Shown: positions 32,834 through 45,034 of the stretch, piece after piece
Layout of the letters: each line of letters begins with the position of its first letter
Numbering within the stretch: the stretch's first letter is position 1
Assembly (NCBI GenBank): GCA_902729315.2
Contig: LR746271.1
Coordinates: 1,141,501-1,205,500 of the forward strand
Source: Spirodela intermedia
Lineage: Eukaryota; Streptophyta; Magnoliopsida; Alismatales; Araceae
Direction of reading: 5' to 3'
Length of the DNA: 64,000 nucleotides
Notes under the pieces: generated by a model
The model's database searches: none
Told to the model about the DNA's origin: nothing
Seen by the model: the letters and a program-made list of their open reading frames with translations, nothing else
Position numbers and translations under genes: made by a program

Positions 32834-33295
32834 ATGCCGGTGCAGAGGGCGGCGCAACGAGCGGCGGAGGAGGGACAGCGGCGGCGGCCGTACAGGGGGG
32901 TGCGACGGCGGGCGTGGGGGCGGTACGTGTCGGAGATTCGGTTGCCGGGGAAGAACACACGCGTGTGGCTGGGCTCCTTCTCCTCCGCCGAGTCCGCCGC
33001 CAGAGCCCACGACGCCGCCTCCTTATTCCTCCACGGCGACCCGACCGCCCTCAACTTCCCCGCCGCCGCCGCCTCCCTCCCCCGCCCCCACTCCTCCTCC
33101 CCCGCCGACATCCGCGCCGCCGCTTCCCAGGCCGCCGCCGCCGGCGGCGTCGCCGGCGGCGCCGTTGCCTGCTGGCAGGCGCCGGCGGTGGAGGAGGCCA
33201 AGCTCGCTCCCCTCCACAGCCCCCCAGGGAACCCAGGGATTGACCTCTCCGACTTCTCCGAGCTCTGGGCGGAAGACTCCCTTCTCTTGATCTGA
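32834..33295 (+). CDS. DREB-type AP2/ERF transcription factor, intronless
   Basis: A single exon encoding 153 aa. One AP2/ERF DNA-binding domain spans about residues 19-76, from [20 protein letters not shown] through [20 protein letters not shown] to ALNFP. It has the WLG core and the Val at domain position 14 that separates DREB from ERF proteins. The rest is Ala/Pro-rich, and the C terminus [10 protein letters not shown] with acidic residues is a plausible activation segment. Such proteins bind DRE/CRT-type elements in the nucleus and act in stress or developmental control. The subgroup was not settled by eye, and no EAR repressor motif is evident. It is very GC-rich, with C or G at most third positions. 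The ATG lies 113 bp after a TATA box. Confidence 0.9.
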   Translation: MPVQRAAQRAAEEGQRRRPYRGVRRRAWGRYVSEIRLPGKNTRVWLGSFSSAESAARAHDAASLFLHGDPTALNFPAAAASLPRPHSSSPADIRAAASQAAAAGGVAGGAVACWQAPAVEEAKLAPLHSPPGNPGIDLSDFSELWAEDSLLLI

Positions 33296-33329
33296 ACCAC
33301 ACCTCCTCCCTCCTTCCAACTACTCCCTT

Positions 33330-33330
<1 letters not shown>

Positions 33331-33366
<36 letters not shown>
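33331..33366. repeat. (CT)n microsatellite
   Basis: A perfect CT run just after the DREB stop codon. Confidence 0.95.
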
Positions 33367-33369
<3 letters not shown>

Positions 33370-33941
33370 AGATGAAGGTGGTGAAACAGAAGATGGGACT
33401 ATGGATGAGACGACGCATCACGCGGAGATGAGATGGGGACGAAAGCGATAATATCGTGGGCATTCTTTGACAAAATGGGCCCCACTGTGGAAACTTGGCC
33501 AACGGGTTGATATGCGGAGTGTGAATGGGTCAACGTGAAGTCAACGGTCCGAGTCCAGAAGAGCTGCTCTTCGCGATCCTTACGTCAAACGCCGAGTACT
33601 TACCTTCCCACCTGGTGGAAAGCGAAAGGCTTTGTAATCTTCACCATCTGTGACTTCTTCTCTCTCTCTCTCTCGTTTCTGTGTATTTACGATGCCCGTA
33701 GTTATAATGGGCTGGGACAGTGGAGGGATGAGACTTTAGGGAGCCGTCGGGTCAATGACTGATGAGGATGAGGATCGGCCGGGGCCAGTTCTGCCCCACT
33801 TAAGCGCTCTCAAGACAGATCTACGTGGCCATCTGAAGACACTCCAGACTCCGAGGACCACTTAATTGCGTGGCAAAGGACGTGGCCTTGCTATGAAAGA
33901 AACGCTTGAATGTACTTGCTGACTTTCTGTGGATTCCACCC

Positions 33942-33945
<4 letters not shown>

Positions 33946-33992
<47 letters not shown>
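33946..33992. repeat. (CT)n(CA)n compound microsatellite
   Basis: About 29 bp of CT followed by about 18 bp of CA. Confidence 0.95.
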
Positions 33993-36491
33993 TAGATCCC
34001 ACATGATATATAGATATAGCAACCCCACATGATAAGTGACTATCCCCATATATATATATATACGTGTGGGGAATGAGTGGATAGAAACTGCCAAGTGTCA
34101 AATGGTTTGGATGAATAACTTATTTTTTAGGCTCTTATTTATCATTATGTCATGAATGATTAATCTTCGTCATCCAGGTTAGTTAAGATACACCCGTCAT
34201 ATTAAGTAACGGGTTACGGGAATGAAACCCTAATGCCACGTGGGCACGCATGTAGTCATGTCTACGTGGCACGTCAACATAGCACAACATGTACGGAGCA
34301 CAGGAGTTAGAATGATGTTCGAGGAAGTGTCCCATGAATCTCGTAGATCTTGTGGGTATGGATGCATACATACATCACCACAACATGATATCGTAACAGT
34401 ATGCAATTTATGGTAGAGAGGGATTAATGGGATGGGCTTGTGATCTTTGTGGACGACGGCCCATCTCAAACTTGCACTATTGGGCCATACTATTAGAGGA
34501 ATGATTGCACTACCTAACAAAAGTGAGATTGCATGGCCCAAGTCATAGAAGATGAGCCAATCCAGTGGGCAAATTTGGGTAAGTAAATACGGGGAACCAC
34601 CCTATAAAAAGATGAGGTTGGCCTCACTTCCGCTTGTACTCCTTTTAAATAGGAAAATACATTTCCTTTTAGCAAAATAATCATAAGTTATTTGCTACTG
34701 GAGCAGCCAAGTTCAGTTTTAACTAAACATTTGGTGATCAAGATCTCCGAGACTTAAATTTGGTATAAAAATAGTAATATTTTTTATTTTTTTTGTAGAA
34801 GCTCACAGTGTGAGCACATAGTTTTAGATGCAAGGATAACTAGATTCAAGTCAACCGATGTTAGCTACACATCAAGCATGGTCTACTCATGGTCAACCAC
34901 ATCTTGATTTTTTCTGTCAATCATCCTGGTCTAATTTGAGCATGGGCAATGAAAGGATGCATGACCGCATTTTTCCACATTTGTTTAGTTTTTAATTTAC
35001 TTACATATTTAATACGCCTTTTCATGGTAGGTTAAGCACTGAGGTACGTATCTCATGTGAATAGACATGGTTTTCAAGCAAGCGTTTTTCAAGTTTTTCA
35101 CTTCATATATTTGATTCGTTCAAGCATGACATGTTGATTTTTTTAATTATTTTTTTTCGTATTTAATTATAGCAATAGACTAACCAAATGATGTTTTAAC
35201 CATAAATAGAGGGAAATTAAAGGGCCAACACCAAAAAAAAAGAATTATGGAACATTTTTATCATAAAAAGTTATTCGAAAGTTAATTATTATATTTATCT
35301 GAAAAAAATAAAATTTGTGTGAAGCCCAGTCGTCAATTAGTTCATTATGAACAGAAAAAGTTACGATATCTGTATTTATATAGTTTCGTAGGTATATATT
35401 TACGAGGGATGGGCCCCCCATTAACGTGGGCTACGCAATTAGAGCCACGCTCTGAAAGAGTCTACGCTGGCCCACTCACGTGACTGGGGAATCGTGAAAT
35501 TACTCCTGTTCGTGAGAATATTTTAACGGGCACGAGTGAACCACTGCTTTTGTAATTACTCCCACTCTTTCAGCATGTTTTGTATAAATACGTGGGATAT
35601 AATTTAATTATCTTTATGGTCACCAATGCACCCCGTAAGAATAGGTCGAAGGGCTAGCAAGAAAAATCGGCGTGTCACGTGGGTGTCACATCGCCTTCCC
35701 ACGTGGCATCATTACTTTCTCTCTCCGTCTCTGTCCATGGCCGTCTGTCTCTCTCATTCTATCTACATCTCTCTCTATTAAATGTTTTTTTAATTAAAAC
35801 GGGCCGGACCCGAAGCTTATTCAGCGCCAAGATCCTCATTTCCCGCCTTCAGCTTCGATATTCCCAATGACTCCAGGGGCTTTTCCGCAAAAAGACAGAC
35901 GAAGCTCAGAGGGGTATTCCCGTAGTTTATTCGATGCCGCCATACTTTTTGGGTATTTTCGAGGATAATGCTGAGCCGTTATCGTAGAAAAAACGACGGG
36001 GCGACACGACATCCCCGGCCCCACCTCCCCAATCCCTCGAGCACCGCCTCTTCACATCCCTCTCACCTCCCATAAATATCACAGCTGGTCGATGCCGGGG
36101 CTCTCCTTCCAGAGAGAGAAAAAAAAAAGTAGAGAGAGAGAACTTCCCTCGCCTCTCGTCCCGATTCCCGCTCCATTTTGGAAAGCCTTAACCAGACTTT
36201 AACCGCACTCTAACCCTGGTTTCACGACTCCCGATGCGCGTCTGACGCCTCGCTCCTCTCTCGCTCTCTCTGTCTTTTCTCTGTCTCTCTTCTGCTGTGG
36301 GGCGGGCCCTCTCTCGAAACCCTAACTCCACCGGGGTATAATTTTTTTACTTTCCTATCCCTTTCCCTCCTCCCTGTCGCCGCCCTGAGAAGTGCTCCTC
36401 CCGCCGCCTGCAAGTGACCGCCTGAGAACTGCCCGGCGCCGCCTACGAGAGCCGGATCCGGCGAGATCCATAGCCGACGGAGTCAGACGCC

Positions 36492-37530
36492 ATGGTCGTG
36501 AACGGGCGGCCCCTCAAGCGAGCGAAGAAGCGTGTCACGGCCGATCTCTACGACCTCCTGACGTTTCCGGCGGGGGCGGGGATCGGCTTCGACGGTCCCT
36601 TCCGGACGAACGTGAGATCCTTCCTCTCCCGGCACGCGCGGCTGCCGCCTCCTTCTTCCGTTCTCTCCCCCGCCGCGGCGCCGCACCTGCTCACCTGGCG
36701 AGTCTCCTTCCGGATCGGAGGGCCGAAGACGGCGGAGGAGTCGGGGGAGGAGGATACCGATCGCAAAGCCGCCGACGATTCCCCCTCGGCGTTCGTCGTC
36801 GATCTCGACGTGGTCGAAGAAGACGTCGCGAGATCCAGATCGGTGTACTGCGACCAGTGCCGCGTGGTTGGTGAGTCAACTCAGTGATCGATCCCTCCTT
36901 CCATCGCGTCTCTTCACCGCCTTCATCCTCGTTTTTCCTGCCCATCCTGATCAGATCCGGCGACTCTCCCTCTCCGGTCGGGAATCCGGTTCCCAGTCCA
37001 CCCCATCGGTCAATCTTCCGTTGACTGCCAGCTGGCACGCCATTTAAAACATTTAATCTCCCTCTCCTCCTTTTATCTCTCGAGCTCACGGGGTTGCGGT
37101 GATCGTCAGTCCCGTTGATACCTGCTTTATCGGATTTCCTCCTGCGATCTCCTTCTACCGCCGTTTCACGTGCGCTGTCTAAATGGCCACCGTGGAGGAT
37201 TTCGTTGTCGTTTTTCGTTCTGCTACTCGGAAAAAACCATCCCATCTTCGTGATGTGCTCCCTGCCGTACCTCGTACGACCGCGGAATCCGCCGCTGAGG
37301 GAAGCGTAGGCTGTGTGGTTGGGGGGGGGGGCATCTGCTAACAGTTGTTTACTGTGTATTAACACCGATGGTAACTATGGTTCGTGGTCCAGGTTGGAGC
37401 GGGCACCCTGTCTGCGGTAAGCGCTATCACTTCATCATTCGGAATGAGCTCACCTCCTCAACACATCCCGATCAGAGTTGTATGAGATGTGGGTCGATGC
37501 TGCAGTTCCTGGATACGAGGCAAGGGCTTT

Positions 37531-37575
<45 letters not shown>

Positions 37576-39828
37576 GGATATCTATTTATCTTCGTGGGTT
37601 TAATGTAGGAGGGGTGGGGGATTGACGGGCAGTTGTATCGTCCAGGTGTTCGACCTGCAACCACGAGATGACGGCGGATGATCTCGAGGACTGGGCGTAC
37701 CTCCAGCTGGGGGACACCACACACTTGCTCCATGGAGTCATCCACACGAACGGCTACGGGCATCTGCTCAGAGTCAACGGCCGAGAAGGCGGCTCCCGAG
37801 TTTTGACGGGATGCGACGTGATGGGCTTCTGGGATCGCCTGTGCGGTATGCTCCGTGTCAGGTAATGAAGCTCGGTATCAACCGACGACTCTCACAGACT
37901 TAGGACCAACGTTCACGCTCACCCTGTTTCCTAAAAGAATTTATGGCGCCGCGCCTATCCCTCTACTCACTCAATGCAACCGCGAGTCTCTCGATTGGTT
38001 TACGGACAGATCTGGAAGTATCGTGAGGGAGGGCATTGAGTTTAGTTCTCGCGAGTTACCGTCGGCGGTGAAGTTCGGGGTTTCGTGTTCTGCGCCATTA
38101 ATTATTTGTGACTCGCGTTTTGTGAACATTCACAGTGTAGAAGAATGTCTTATTTGAACTATCATTATGCTTATTAACTACGCCTAAGAAGGGAGGGGGG
38201 AGGACCCGCATGGTTGATTGCTTGGTTGTTTAATAATTGATTGACGCGGTGGCCTTACTTGACTGTCGCAGGAAGGTGACGGTGATGGACATATCGAAGA
38301 AGCACGGGCTGGAGTACCGGCTCCTCCATGCGGTCACCGCGGGGCATTCGTGGTACGGCAACTGGGGCTACGAGTTCGGCACCGGGAGCTTCGCGCTCAC
38401 CGTCGACGCCTATCGAAAGGCCGTGGAGGCCCTCGCCAACCTACCCCTCTCTGTCTTCTTCTCCCACTCCCGGTCCCCCCGCGGCCCCTTGCAGGACACC
38501 ATCTCGATGTACTGCGCCTTGTCGGACTGCCAGTTGCTGACGGTCGGCGAGTTGTTCTCCTTCGTGATGCGTCTGCTGCGCGACGCTGAGGGGCGCCGGC
38601 CCCCGTCGGGCACCCCCGCGTGCGGAGCCGCTGCCCCTTCCGGGGTCCTCTGCGCGTGGACGGGGGAGGAGGTGGGGCGCCTGGAGGCCGCCATGGTCAA
38701 GGTCCTTCGTGCCGCGGGGGGGTACCGGTGGGTCTCTTGGCGGGCCCTCCGCGGCGCCGTCTGCCAGCAGGCCGCCTCCTCCCTGGCCCTTCTCGATTAC
38801 TGCCTCAAGGGCCTTGCAGGGAAGTCCGCCGGGGACGGCATGGTAGTCATCGTGCGGTGCAACGCCGAGACCCGAGCTATAGAATTCAGGTAAGCTACTA
38901 TTATTATTGCTACTTTGCCTACCACTTCTAATTCTCCGTATGGAACCTAATTAGGGGAAATCTATTTACCTTTGTTTGCAGTCTTGTGACAGTCGGTGGG
39001 GAACGAACGGCAGGGTGGAGTGGGCCGACAAGGCATCAGATCCTGCGGGATCTGAGGTTTCTGTACGACGCGCTGCTGAATCCTGGCACGATGCATCCCT
39101 ATAGGCCGCGGCCGCTGCGGCAGCTGGCGCAGCAGTACGCGATGAGGCTCCTCGACTGCAAACAGTTCATCAAGGACTACGACAGGAGCAGCAGCCGAGT
39201 CGGCGGGCCGAACCCTCAGGCGATCCGCGTGTGGTGCCAGGCGGAGCTCGACCAGCCCAAGCACTATGCGCCGCCGCCAGCGGAGCTGGTGGTCCTGCCG
39301 GTGACGGCCACGGTGGGGGACCTGAAGGCCGAGGCCACTAGGGCCTTCAGGGAGACCTATCTGGCCTTCCAGAGGTTTCACGTCGAGCAGCTCTCGGAGT
39401 ACGGTGACGTGGCCGACCGTGCCCCCGTTAAACTCTTGGTTGGCTCGGAGGGGACTGTGCGGGTGAGAGGTCGGTGGACCGGAGACCTACAGAGGCTTGG
39501 GCAGTTCAGGATGGAGAGAGGGCTGGAGAACTGGACGGTGGACTGCTCCTGCGGGGCCAAAGACGACGACGGGGAGAGGATGCTAGCCTGCGATGCCTGC
39601 GGCGTGTGGCAGCACACGCGCTGCTCCGGCATCGACGACGTCATGGAGGTGCCCTCGAGGTTTGTATGCCGGAGGTGCTCGGGCCCGCGGCGGCCCGGTG
39701 GGCCTGGGAGGAAGTGTAGATACCCTAAGGACTCTTCTGGCATGACTGGGAGGTGCTCTACCAATGCCGCCGCCGGCCCGACGTTTATGGACGGTGGCGG
39801 GTACGGATGCTTGACCCAAGTGCGGTGA
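36492..39828 (+). CDS. PHD-finger protein of the MS1/MMD1 family
   Basis: Five exons: 36492-36870, 37393-37519, 37646-37861, 38272-38889, 38982-39828. They total 2187 nt, giving 728 aa. The N terminus MVVNGRPLKRAKKRVTADLY and the segments VYCDQCRVVG, HPVCGKRYHFII, TTHLLHGVIHTNGYGHLLRV and SKKHGLEYRLLHAVTAGHSW are typical of the plant family that includes MALE STERILITY 1, MMD1/DUET and their vegetative relatives (At1g33420 type). The C-terminal C4HC3 PHD finger spans about residues 630-675: CSCGAKDDDGERMLACDACG, then WQHTRC and FVCRRC. PHD fingers of this family read histone H3 methylation, so nuclear gene regulation is inferred. Intron 2 begins GC rather than GT. The N terminus fits the At1g33420-like branch better than MS1 or MMD1 themselves. 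Confidence 0.9.
37534..37570. repeat. (CT)n microsatellite in PHD-gene intron 2
   Basis: A CT run starting 14 bp after the GC donor of this 126-bp intron. Confidence 0.95.
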
Positions 39829-40063
39829 CTTGTAAGTATATGTAATACAAGATGTACAGTTTCTGGCCTGAGACTTTCCTATGGCTATTTCTATCTAATG
39901 CCTGAGAAGTTTCTTTTCTATATCTACGGCTCTATCTGTTTCTCCAATTTGATGGTTGGTTATGGATGTGTGCCGAGCGAGTTATATGGACCGAGAAGTC
40001 TGCTGGGGATAGAAGCAAGTAGGGAGAAACAGTGAGCATGAGGGCGTACCGTGACATGTTACA

Positions 40064-43000
40064 TCATAGCATGATGGGCTTTCTGAGAATGTCTTCCTGG
40101 TTAACAGTTCTTGCGGTCTTTCGGAGCGACTCCTCCCACCTGTTTACGTTACCAGTCAACAGCAGACTGATCAATGTACCAAACCCCAATAATAGAAATG
40201 AAAGGTCAAAAATAGGTATCCACGGCTTAAAAAAGAAGGTTATGCAATTATCCTCTGACTCTTACCAAGACACTAGGGCCGGCTCTTCAGGGAGATGTTA
40301 GGGGTTAAACTCCCCTTTCACCAAGAATGATCCTCAAGCATCATGAAACAAAGTCCTCAAAGCTGTCCCTGAAGTTAGGACGAGTCACATCCATCCCAAA
40401 TAAGTAAAGATCGTATCTATTAAAAGGATGGATTTGCTGGAGAACATGTTCGCATGAGTTACTAGGAAGAATCTCATCGGTGAATGACCGAGGCATACGG
40501 GACTTCCATTATTCTTATTAAAAGAAAGTATTCATGTTCGATGATCGAATGAATTGACGGTAAAGAAAAATTGCGACATGAAGGCGACTGCCCCATGTAT
40601 TGAACAGCAATTTCAGGTTCTGAAAGGTTCGGGATAGGTCAATTATCATCTATTCCCAAACACTTTATCGTCTAGGGAAATAAATTTGTGGGACTCTGAA
40701 ATGCCGTAGTCATCTTCTCTCCAAGGTAAAGTCTCATTCCGTATCCAGGTCAGAGTTACATCCGAAGAAGCTAAAAAATCTCGCAAAGGCTACGACAGTG
40801 GGATAGTAATCTATGAGATTGATTAGGCAAGGAAGTATATAATGCATTTAATTATAGATGGAATATCGAGCAGAGCATACTTAGAAACTATATGGAAAAG
40901 AATTGCGCTTGAGGAAACCAAACTTGCCTTAAATGGAAGGAATTCATTCCTTGCCAAAAGCGTGGACACCAGGTTGTTGACGACCCACGATGAGGCATAA
41001 ATGCCTCATCGAAAATTATCTTCCACGATTTCCTTCTCATTGCAATCTGCAAATCCACCATAATATGAGGCATCAGAAACCTTGATGCATAAGCTGTGTT
41101 GTTGATCAAAGACAGCTTTGGACAGCAAACCAAAGAAATCGAGATTTGTTGTTCGTTTGAAGATATTTTTCTTTTGTTATTGATGGTATTTTGTTTTCTT
41201 TTTCTTCTTCACGCTCTCCCCACCCACCGCCACCCAAATCTACCTCTTTTTCGTCATCCTACAAGCGGGAGGAGATTTTTGTAACAAGCGGCAGATCAAA
41301 GGTGACTTCAACATTCGCTATTGTCATTATCATAATGTCATAAGACAGCAATTGGACCATGGCTGGTCAGCTTCTAAGAAAATGGAGAGTTTACCATAAA
41401 TATTCCTCTTTAAGAAAGTGCCATAACTGAAATGTGTAACAAGGGACAGACGCAATGTAAAATTAAATCCAAAGGGATCATTATATCAAGAATTAACAGT
41501 AGACATTTTAAGAACGTCTAACATGAGGAATAGCAAGATCACCTGGAGAGCACCGGAACGGAGTAGCAAAAAGAAGCAGTAGCAATAAATGAATTCGTGA
41601 CAGGAAGCTCTAGATAAGTACATTCTCGAAACCAATTATTAGAAACCAATATGAGTGGAATTTCGAATTAGACTTTCTATTCGATACAGAAAATTATTCC
41701 TGCGATTAAAAGATCACAATAAGTCAAATATAAAGGACAAAAAGACTATACACTTACTATGGAACAGTTGATTTTCATATATTTGACGTATAAATTATAA
41801 GACTGTCTTCTTTATTTGAAAGAAAGAATCAAGCAAACCATGTTATGTTAAGGTTGAGCGAAAAACTAGAGGGGCAGAGGTCAACATTGCAATGAAAGAA
41901 TCAAGCAAACCATGTTATGTTAAAGCAGAACGAAAAAGTAGAGGGGCACAGGTCAACATTGCATAAATTCGAAGAATAACACGATCACGAAGCATAAGAG
42001 GGATGAAAATGGCTTCTGATAAATCAATAGCACATCCTCCTCTCAGAGCATAGAGTAATACTAAAATCCGGGTGCAACAAAATGTAGTCTACGTGCAAAT
42101 CTCCGACTGAAGCTTTAATTATTTGAATAATATTTCTTGAACAAAGAAAATCATAAGATATTGGGAATTAATTCACTTAGTCAACATTCACAGGGGTTGC
42201 GGAAAATCATTTCACCAAGATCAAGCTATTTCGTTGAAGGGAATTGGGGTTGAGAGGGTGTTACAAAGGATCTTTGCCAACACCGAAAAGGTCGAAAAAA
42301 ACCTTGCACACAAAGAAAACTACATTCACGGTATGGAGTGGGTTCATGATCTTGCAATAGATTTCAAGTGGATGTCAATGAGAGCACACCGAATGACCAT
42401 CTATGCTGAGTGATCTACTGCACATATTTAATTAAAGCATTTAACGACACTTGATTGAAATGAAGATGAAGAATAAAAATCAATTTACTATCAGATGCAA
42501 TCACCTCCTAATATTATTAAATTATTTCTTAATGGTGCAAGCCCCACGCAGGATTATCCCTACTGCTAAATTACTGTCAAGGTACAGTCCAACTATCTTT
42601 CCTTCTTTCTCCACTAGCTGGGTGCTGGTGCATAGCATGGTGAAACAGATATGCGACATTTGACTTAAGCATTCAACTTAATACATGATAATAAAATTTT
42701 ATAATGAGATACGTCTAATGTCCGAAAAAGAACAACAATGAATTTTACTCTTCAAACTTCTATGAATAGTAAGTACCGTTTTAAATGATGGAGGCAAAGT
42801 AAGACCTTGGCGAGACACTACATAAACTAGGGATAAGATCTCCCACCAGTGACCGATGTCTAGAATTTCGCAAAAAAAAAAAAAACAACGGAACCGAACG
42901 AAAGATGTCACGAAATTCTACAGATGAAACAAACATAGGACCTTCGATCTAACAATAATAAAGAATAATAAAAACTGTACAGAGCCAAGTGCAGACAACT

Positions 43001-43658
43001 AGGTCAATCGAAACGACTAAAAGAATAAGAGAAAAAGATAAATCGATACACTCCCATTGAAAACTAAGCGTGTTCGATATATATTAAGGAAAAAAAATCT
43101 AAGAAGTAGCTTTGTCAGGACATCGGATTCAACAAAGAGCCGGTATCGTCCATCCATCGCGCAAGTTGTTATTAGGAACTCGAGGAGGGAACATTTGTCC
43201 GAATATATACCCCTGATCGTGTTCCCAGCCTAACTTTGGCACAGCCGTGGGATTTTTTTTCCCTTACGAAACCGCCGGAAATCACGCACCCAATCTGGAA
43301 CCCGACCGATGCAATTTTCCGATAATGGAACAACCACATAGCAAGAAATATCTCAACATCCTCACCATTATTATAGCACGATGGAACATTAAATCTGGAA
43401 GTAGTGAAATCTCCAATAACCGCCTCGACAAGCGCTTTAATCCAAGATAGACAATACACAAAACTCCCAACAACAGATGTTCTTCCGACGGAAACTCCAC
43501 GAAAAAACGGAAACGTCACGCAGTTCACCGAACATTGATGAATGCAGAGCGAATTAAGGAAGGAAAGAGGAAGACAAACAACAAGAACAATACGGGAATA
43601 GAGAAGGGAGGGTTGCCACCTGCCGCTGGACGAGAGCTTCCGAAGCAGGATGGCGCAT
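40064..43658 (-). CDS. Uncertain gene; only end exons proposed
   Basis: I do not recognise this gene, and only its ends look coding. A proposed first exon (43620-43658, minus) reads MRHPASEALVQRQ, followed by a GT donor. A proposed last exon (40064-40139, minus) follows a CAG acceptor and reads WEESLRKTARTVNQEDILRK, then PIML and a stop. Weaker candidates between are an exon-like stretch at about 42775-42880 (minus; IGHWWEILSLVYVVSRQGLT) and one at about 42505-42605 (minus; VEKEGKIVGLYLDSNLAVGI). A minus-strand TATATA lies at about 43790. The setting fits a gene: it would be convergent with the PHD gene (235 bp apart) and divergent from the TBL gene. No full reading frame could be joined, so it may be a non-coding transcript or a relic. 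Confidence 0.28.
41823..41966. repeat. 72-bp direct tandem duplication
   Basis: AAAGAATCAAGCAAACCATG starts at 41823 and again at 41895. The two copies differ by only a few bases (for example AAGGTTGAGCG against AAAGCAGAACG). Confidence 0.9.
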
Positions 43659-45034
43659 CCGGCGGAGGAACCAGCAGGAACCTGTGGAGGAGCCCGGCGG
43701 AGGATCTATCCAAGCCCTCTAGAGAGAGAATTCAGTCCACAGATGCGGCAAAATCCCTCTCCCCCATCTAACAGCTCTGGAGTCGGGAGGTATATAGATC
43801 GTGATGGGATTGCGGTGGGGTTCGCGCGTGTGGCGTCGTCAAATCCTCTATTGTACTTATTTTGCGCTTTAATATTGTGGAATATTTCCCCAGTTTCGGG
43901 CCACCTCAGGCACCTGGCTCGGACCCTGTGGCCCGCATTGTTCGGCCCTAAAATCCACAATTCGCCACGTACCCACGGGTCACGACTGTAGGTCTTAAAA
44001 CTGGGCCCAGGCCGGACCCCTGGGCCCGTTTCTCGACCCCGCTAGTTCATAATTGTTTGCGCTTAATCTGAAATATAATTTTAAAGACTCGGAAACTCCA
44101 TTTTCAGACGCGGCCGTAAATATTTTCCTGTGGATTTTTACCGGCATAGTGGGGCCCGCTTCATGAAACGTGTCAAAGTCCGGTTGGAGGAAACCGAACG
44201 TGGAAAAATTCCGTGGCCGCCCTGAGTCGTACGGAAATGGTGGAACGGCCCGACCGAGACGGGACAACCCACGTGGCCCTTCAAACTTCCGTTTTCGAAG
44301 TGCGCTTCTCTCGTCGGTGCAGACCATCCACGTCATCCTTTTTTTACCCTTCTTAGCTGACCGAATCGCGATTTATCGCGATTTAATCTCCCTTTCTCGT
44401 TGATATAAACGGACTCACACGATTTACCGGCGGGTCAAAGCGGTTATTTTACATGAAGCTTTTTTATTTCACACCTGCCTGAATCTAATAAATCACGTAA
44501 GCTTACGAGGAGGTTAGATCGAATAACTTAAAAAGGGAAAAAATGGGGAAAACAAAATTAATACGAATTGAGGGGTTATGTGAAAATTGTGAACACTATT
44601 CGGAGTTTTATGAAATAGACATCATTCAACAGAATGGGGTCTCCGTCCCCACGGGGCCCGCTAGGAAGAGCTGGCTCGGTACGTAGTCAAGGATTTTATT
44701 GTCCGGCCCCCGTGGACATATTTTTAATCCCACCATTTTTTTCTTTTATTATTTACTTATTGGTCGATGTGTAATTTAATACTAAAAATAGAAATCTATA
44801 ATGTGAACACAAGACGATGAGAGGCGCGTTGGACTATCTCTCCTGATCGTAATGAATGAATATTTAATTTTCCCCCTCTTCAAGTTTCGAATTATGTTCA
44901 ACAACCTCAATGGTTCAAAATTGTCTCTTAGATACAAATTAAACTCATTTTTTCGAAAAAAGACCTTTAAGGATCTATTTTCGTTATACCATGATCTTAT
45001 TGGTCTTCATCGTGGCTGAATGTAAAGAAACTTC
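43659..45034. other. Intergenic, GC-rich then AT-rich
   Basis: 43800-44340 is GC-rich with GGGCCC clusters and many CpG, and the rest is AT-rich. No gene is recognised. Confidence 0.4.

Larger units (their letters stand above)
33296..36491. other. Intergenic: DREB 3' flank and PHD-gene promoter
   Basis: No gene is recognised. It holds (CT)n at 33331-33366 and a CT/CA compound tract at 33946-33992. G-box type CACGTG or ACGTGG cores occur near 34237, 34264 and 35480, and two more in a 35-bp stretch at about 35665-35705. A TATA-like CATAAATA at 36071 may serve the PHD gene. Confidence 0.5.

Noticed and set aside
42141-42413. A 90-codon open plus-strand frame (with GMEWVHDLAIDFKWMS)
   Set aside because: It has no ATG near its start, no recognised domain and no convincing splice borders. 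It is probably chance, but could be examined with the uncertain gene of this region.
43172-43528. A 118-codon minus-strand ORF between 43172 and 43528
   Set aside because: Its composition is not codon-biased like the neighbouring genes, and no family is recognised.
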